NCBI GenBank assembly: GCA_910589145.1
Contig: CAJUSD010000029.1
Span: 1-41,670, forward strand
Length of the DNA stretch: 41,670 bases
Source of the DNA: an uncultured Oscillospiraceae bacterium
Lineage (GTDB): Bacteria > Bacillota > Clostridia > Oscillospirales > Ruminococcaceae
Direction: 5' to 3'
Part shown: piece after piece, positions 39,610-41,670 of the stretch
Layout of the letters: each line of letters opens with the position of its first letter
How positions within the stretch are numbered: position 1 is the stretch's first letter
Program-made: the position numbers and the translations under genes
Notes under the pieces: generated by a model
The model's database searches: none
What the model was told of the DNA's origin: nothing
What the model saw: only the letters and a program-made list of their open reading frames with translations

Positions 39610-40535
39610 AGGCGCTTATTTTTGGTGTCAACGGTTTTGCAGGAAGATATTTAGCGCAAGAGTTTCTAAATGCTGGCTATCAAGTATATGGCAGTGATAT
39701 TCAGAGGATACCTGTTCCATTACAGAATGTGCAGTTTAAGATGTTGGATTTTATGGATAGTGAAGCTGTTTTTCAGCTTGTTTCAGAAGTGGAGCCGGAT
39801 ATGATCGTCAACCTTGCAGCGGTCAGCAGTGTGGGGATGTCTTGGGAACTTCCCCAAAAGACAATGATGATAAATGTGGTTGGGGCATTAAATATTTTGG
39901 AAGCCGCAAAAAGACAGTCCATAATGTCCAAAGTTCTACTGATCGGATCCAGCGAACAGTATCAATCTTCTGGCGTACCAATTAATGAACAAACACCGCT
40001 GGACTACAATAATCCATATGGGATTTCCAAAGTTGCGCAGGAGCAGTTTGCCAAGCTGTACAGAAAACAATACGGATTAAAAGTCTACTGCGTGCGTCCC
40101 TTTAATCATACAGGAGTCGGCCAGAAAGAAAGCTTTGTTCTGGCAAGTTTTTGCAAACAGGCGGCGGAAATTGAACGCTCTGGGAAAACAGGGGTAATAT
40201 GGACGGGGAATCTGGCGGTTGAACGGGATTTTTGCCATGTGAAGGATGTTGTTCGAGCTTATCGGATGATATTGGAGGATGGAAACCCGGATACCGTTTA
40301 CAATATCGGCTCAGGAAAGGCATATTGGTTGGAAAAGCTTTTGAAATACATTATTTCGCTTTGTAAACAGGAAATCAAAATAGAAATTATGCCTGAACGA
40401 ATTCGGCCAGCGGATACGCCAACCGTCTGCTGTGATTATAGTTTATTGAAGCAAGAATTGGGATGGAAGCCGGAATATACAGTGTTTGATGCACTGAAAG
40501 AGATGTTTAATCATTTTTTAGAAAGTTCTTTGTAA
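39606..40535 (+). CDS. RMD-like GDP-4-keto-6-deoxymannose reductase
   Basis: The 309-residue SDR has the N-terminal ALIFGVNGFAGRYLAQEF, catalytic GSSEQY and YGISK (YxxxK), and RPFNHTGVGQ, the motif shared by GMD and RMD proteins. Next to gmd, this points to GDP-6-deoxy-D-mannose reductase, giving GDP-D-rhamnose. A GDP-fucose-synthase role is less likely because that family's epimerase residues and sequence style are not seen. Product identity remains inferred. It overlaps gmd by 4 nt. Confidence 0.85.
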   Translation: MKALIFGVNGFAGRYLAQEFLNAGYQVYGSDIQRIPVPLQNVQFKMLDFMDSEAVFQLVSEVEPDMIVNLAAVSSVGMSWELPQKTMMINVVGALNILEAAKRQSIMSKVLLIGSSEQYQSSGVPINEQTPLDYNNPYGISKVAQEQFAKLYRKQYGLKVYCVRPFNHTGVGQKESFVLASFCKQAAEIERSGKTGVIWTGNLAVERDFCHVKDVVRAYRMILEDGNPDTVYNIGSGKAYWLEKLLKYIISLCKQEIKIEIMPERIRPADTPTVCCDYSLLKQELGWKPEYTVFDALKEMFNHFLESSL

Positions 40536-40556
40536 ATAAAGGAGAAATAAATGTAG

Positions 40557-41561
40557 ATGAATTACATACTATTCGGCGGATCGGGGTTTATAGGTACACA
40601 TTTAATTCATATGCTCAACCAAAAAGTATTGCGGCCAGGAGATAGGATTTTCGACTGTGATATTGTTATGCCGGGAGAAGAAGGAGTGGTTCCTGGAGTA
40701 GTTGAGAAAAACGAAAACGTCGAATATATCCGACTGGATGTCAGAAAGCCGATCCGGCTTCCTTTTACACCGACACCAAATGATATCATTTTTAATTTGG
40801 CAGCAGTACACAGGACGCCGGGACATAAAGATGAGGAATATTTTGAAACCAACATCCGCGGAGCAGAAAATGTAACAGCTTTTGCTGAAGAACATGGAAT
40901 TCAAAAGATATTGTTTACAAGTTCAATAGCTCCCTATGGCGCAGATGAATCTTTAAAAGAGGAAACCACTCTTCCAACCCCTAATACTCCATATGGTATC
41001 AGTAAGCTGGTGGCAGAAAAGATACACGAAAAATGGGCAGAAAAAAATCCTCAGAGAGAGCTGGCGATCCTCCGGCCAGGAGTGGTATATGGAAAAGGTG
41101 AGCATGGGAATTTCACACGGCTTTACTGGGGAATACGGAAAAGATATTTTTTCTATACTGGACGAAGGGATACCATAAAAGCCAGTATTTATGTTAAGGA
41201 ATTAGTAGAATTTATGAAATATTGTGCAATAGATCGCCAACAGGCAGGAATCAGGATTTTTAATTGTACCTTTGAACCTGCATATAGGATTGATCAAATC
41301 TGTGAAGCGATCATGAAAGCAACAGGGATAAAGCGGCATATATTCCTGATCCCGTCCTGGATGCTGATGGCAGCGGCAAGAATTTTAGGGCCGCTGGGTG
41401 GTAAAAAGGTAGGGATTCATCCGGCAAGAGTGAAAAAATTGATGGTATCGACCAATATCAGTGGGAAGAAGATGTCGGAAACAGGGTATAAATTCCATTT
41501 TAGTTTAGAGGAATCTATTCAGGATTGGTTTGCGGACTGCAAGCAACAAGGTTTAGTTTAA
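40557..41561 (+). CDS. NAD-dependent sugar epimerase/dehydratase
   Basis: The 334-residue extended SDR has ILFGGSGFIGTHLI (NAD site), FTSSIAPYG (catalytic Ser), TPYGISKLVAEK (YxxxK) and LRPGVVYGKGEHGN. Towards the C-terminus a hydrophobic segment (IFLIPSWMLMAAARILGPLG) suggests membrane contact, as in some polysaccharide SDRs. The substrate is a nucleotide sugar that I cannot specify. AAAGGAG lies upstream, and an ATG-TAG pair at 40551-40556 stands between it and the true start. Confidence 0.85.
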   Translation: MNYILFGGSGFIGTHLIHMLNQKVLRPGDRIFDCDIVMPGEEGVVPGVVEKNENVEYIRLDVRKPIRLPFTPTPNDIIFNLAAVHRTPGHKDEEYFETNIRGAENVTAFAEEHGIQKILFTSSIAPYGADESLKEETTLPTPNTPYGISKLVAEKIHEKWAEKNPQRELAILRPGVVYGKGEHGNFTRLYWGIRKRYFFYTGRRDTIKASIYVKELVEFMKYCAIDRQQAGIRIFNCTFEPAYRIDQICEAIMKATGIKRHIFLIPSWMLMAAARILGPLGGKKVGIHPARVKKLMVSTNISGKKMSETGYKFHFSLEESIQDWFADCKQQGLV

Positions 41562-41575
41562 AAGGGAGAAAACTT

Positions 41576-41670
41576 ATGAAGAAAATATTTCACATTTCTA
41601 AGTATTATCGGCCATATATAGGCGGGATCGAACAGGTCGCGCACGACATAGCATATATCCTGAGTGGGGG
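41576..41670 (+). CDS. Glycosyltransferase family 4, 5' end only
   Basis: Thirty-one codons are visible before the window ends: KIFHISKYYRPYIGGIEQVAHDIAYIL. The HISKYYxPxxGGIE pattern is the glycine-rich acceptor-binding N-terminus of GT-B, family 4 transferases. AAAGGGAG precedes the ATG. It continues the EPS operon to the right and probably uses GDP-mannose or its 6-deoxy product. Confidence 0.85.
   Translation, partial: MKKIFHISKYYRPYIGGIEQVAHDIAYILSG

Overview
The window looks like a chromosomal segment of a low-to-moderate-GC Gram-positive anaerobe of class Clostridia, probably a gut Oscillospirales/Lachnospirales relative. The reasons are strong AGGAGG-type ribosome sites, GTG and TTG starts, a Trp-type T-box, an ECF-transporter S component, short DUF951/DUF2716 proteins and a Firmicutes-style housekeeping run (DUF951-prfA-tsaC-coaE-transglycosylase-M18-gph). 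No rRNA or species marker is present, so placement below class is inference.

Layout. 1-6.5 kb, + strand: the end of an AgrC-like sensor kinase, a VOC-fold protein, a lectin-like/M23-like surface protein, a GH38 alpha-mannosidase and a small hypothetical protein. 6.6-14.7 kb, - strand: a glycoside module transcribed Gfo/Idh oxidoreductase > GH106-like hydrolase > DUF2716 gene (broken by an in-frame TAG) > GH4 glycosidase > M20 dipeptidase. 14.7-15.5 kb: hairpin-rich spacer. 15.5-22.5 kb, - strand: tyrA with its own promoter/operator, then the housekeeping operon. 22.5-23.0 kb: palindrome cluster. 23.0-26.2 kb, - strand: a TrpB2-type tryptophan synthase beta behind a tryptophan T-box, then an ECF S component plus P-loop kinase behind an attenuator-like leader.

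26.3-31.9 kb: a 5.6-kb integrated element. It lies in the 3' end of tRNA-Leu(GAG) and is bounded by a 25-bp direct repeat. It carries an integrase with an HTH inserted in its core-binding region, hicBA, a CI/Cro-like divergent switch, a truncated Rha gene, a relBE-like pair, three small RHH proteins and candidate arm-type sites at both ends. The ancestral tRNA terminator now lies 5.5 kb from the tRNA, just beyond the right repeat.

32-41.7 kb: after two long hairpins and a small RHH operon comes an exopolysaccharide (EPS) locus: phosphohexomutase, acyltransferase, GDP-mannose pyrophosphorylase, GDP-mannose 4,6-dehydratase, an RMD-like reductase, an epimerase and the start of a GT4 glycosyltransferase. 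A XerC/D-like recombinase gene stands at its head. Its stop codon lies inside one arm of a perfect 27-bp inverted repeat that encloses a 224-bp AT-rich segment just upstream of the locus, so this reads as an invertible switch. Within the locus the acyltransferase is split exactly at a run of nine G, and loss of one G would restore a 358-residue protein. The locus therefore appears to be phase-variable at two levels: on/off by DNA inversion, and surface acylation by G-tract slippage. This is the most notable system in the window.
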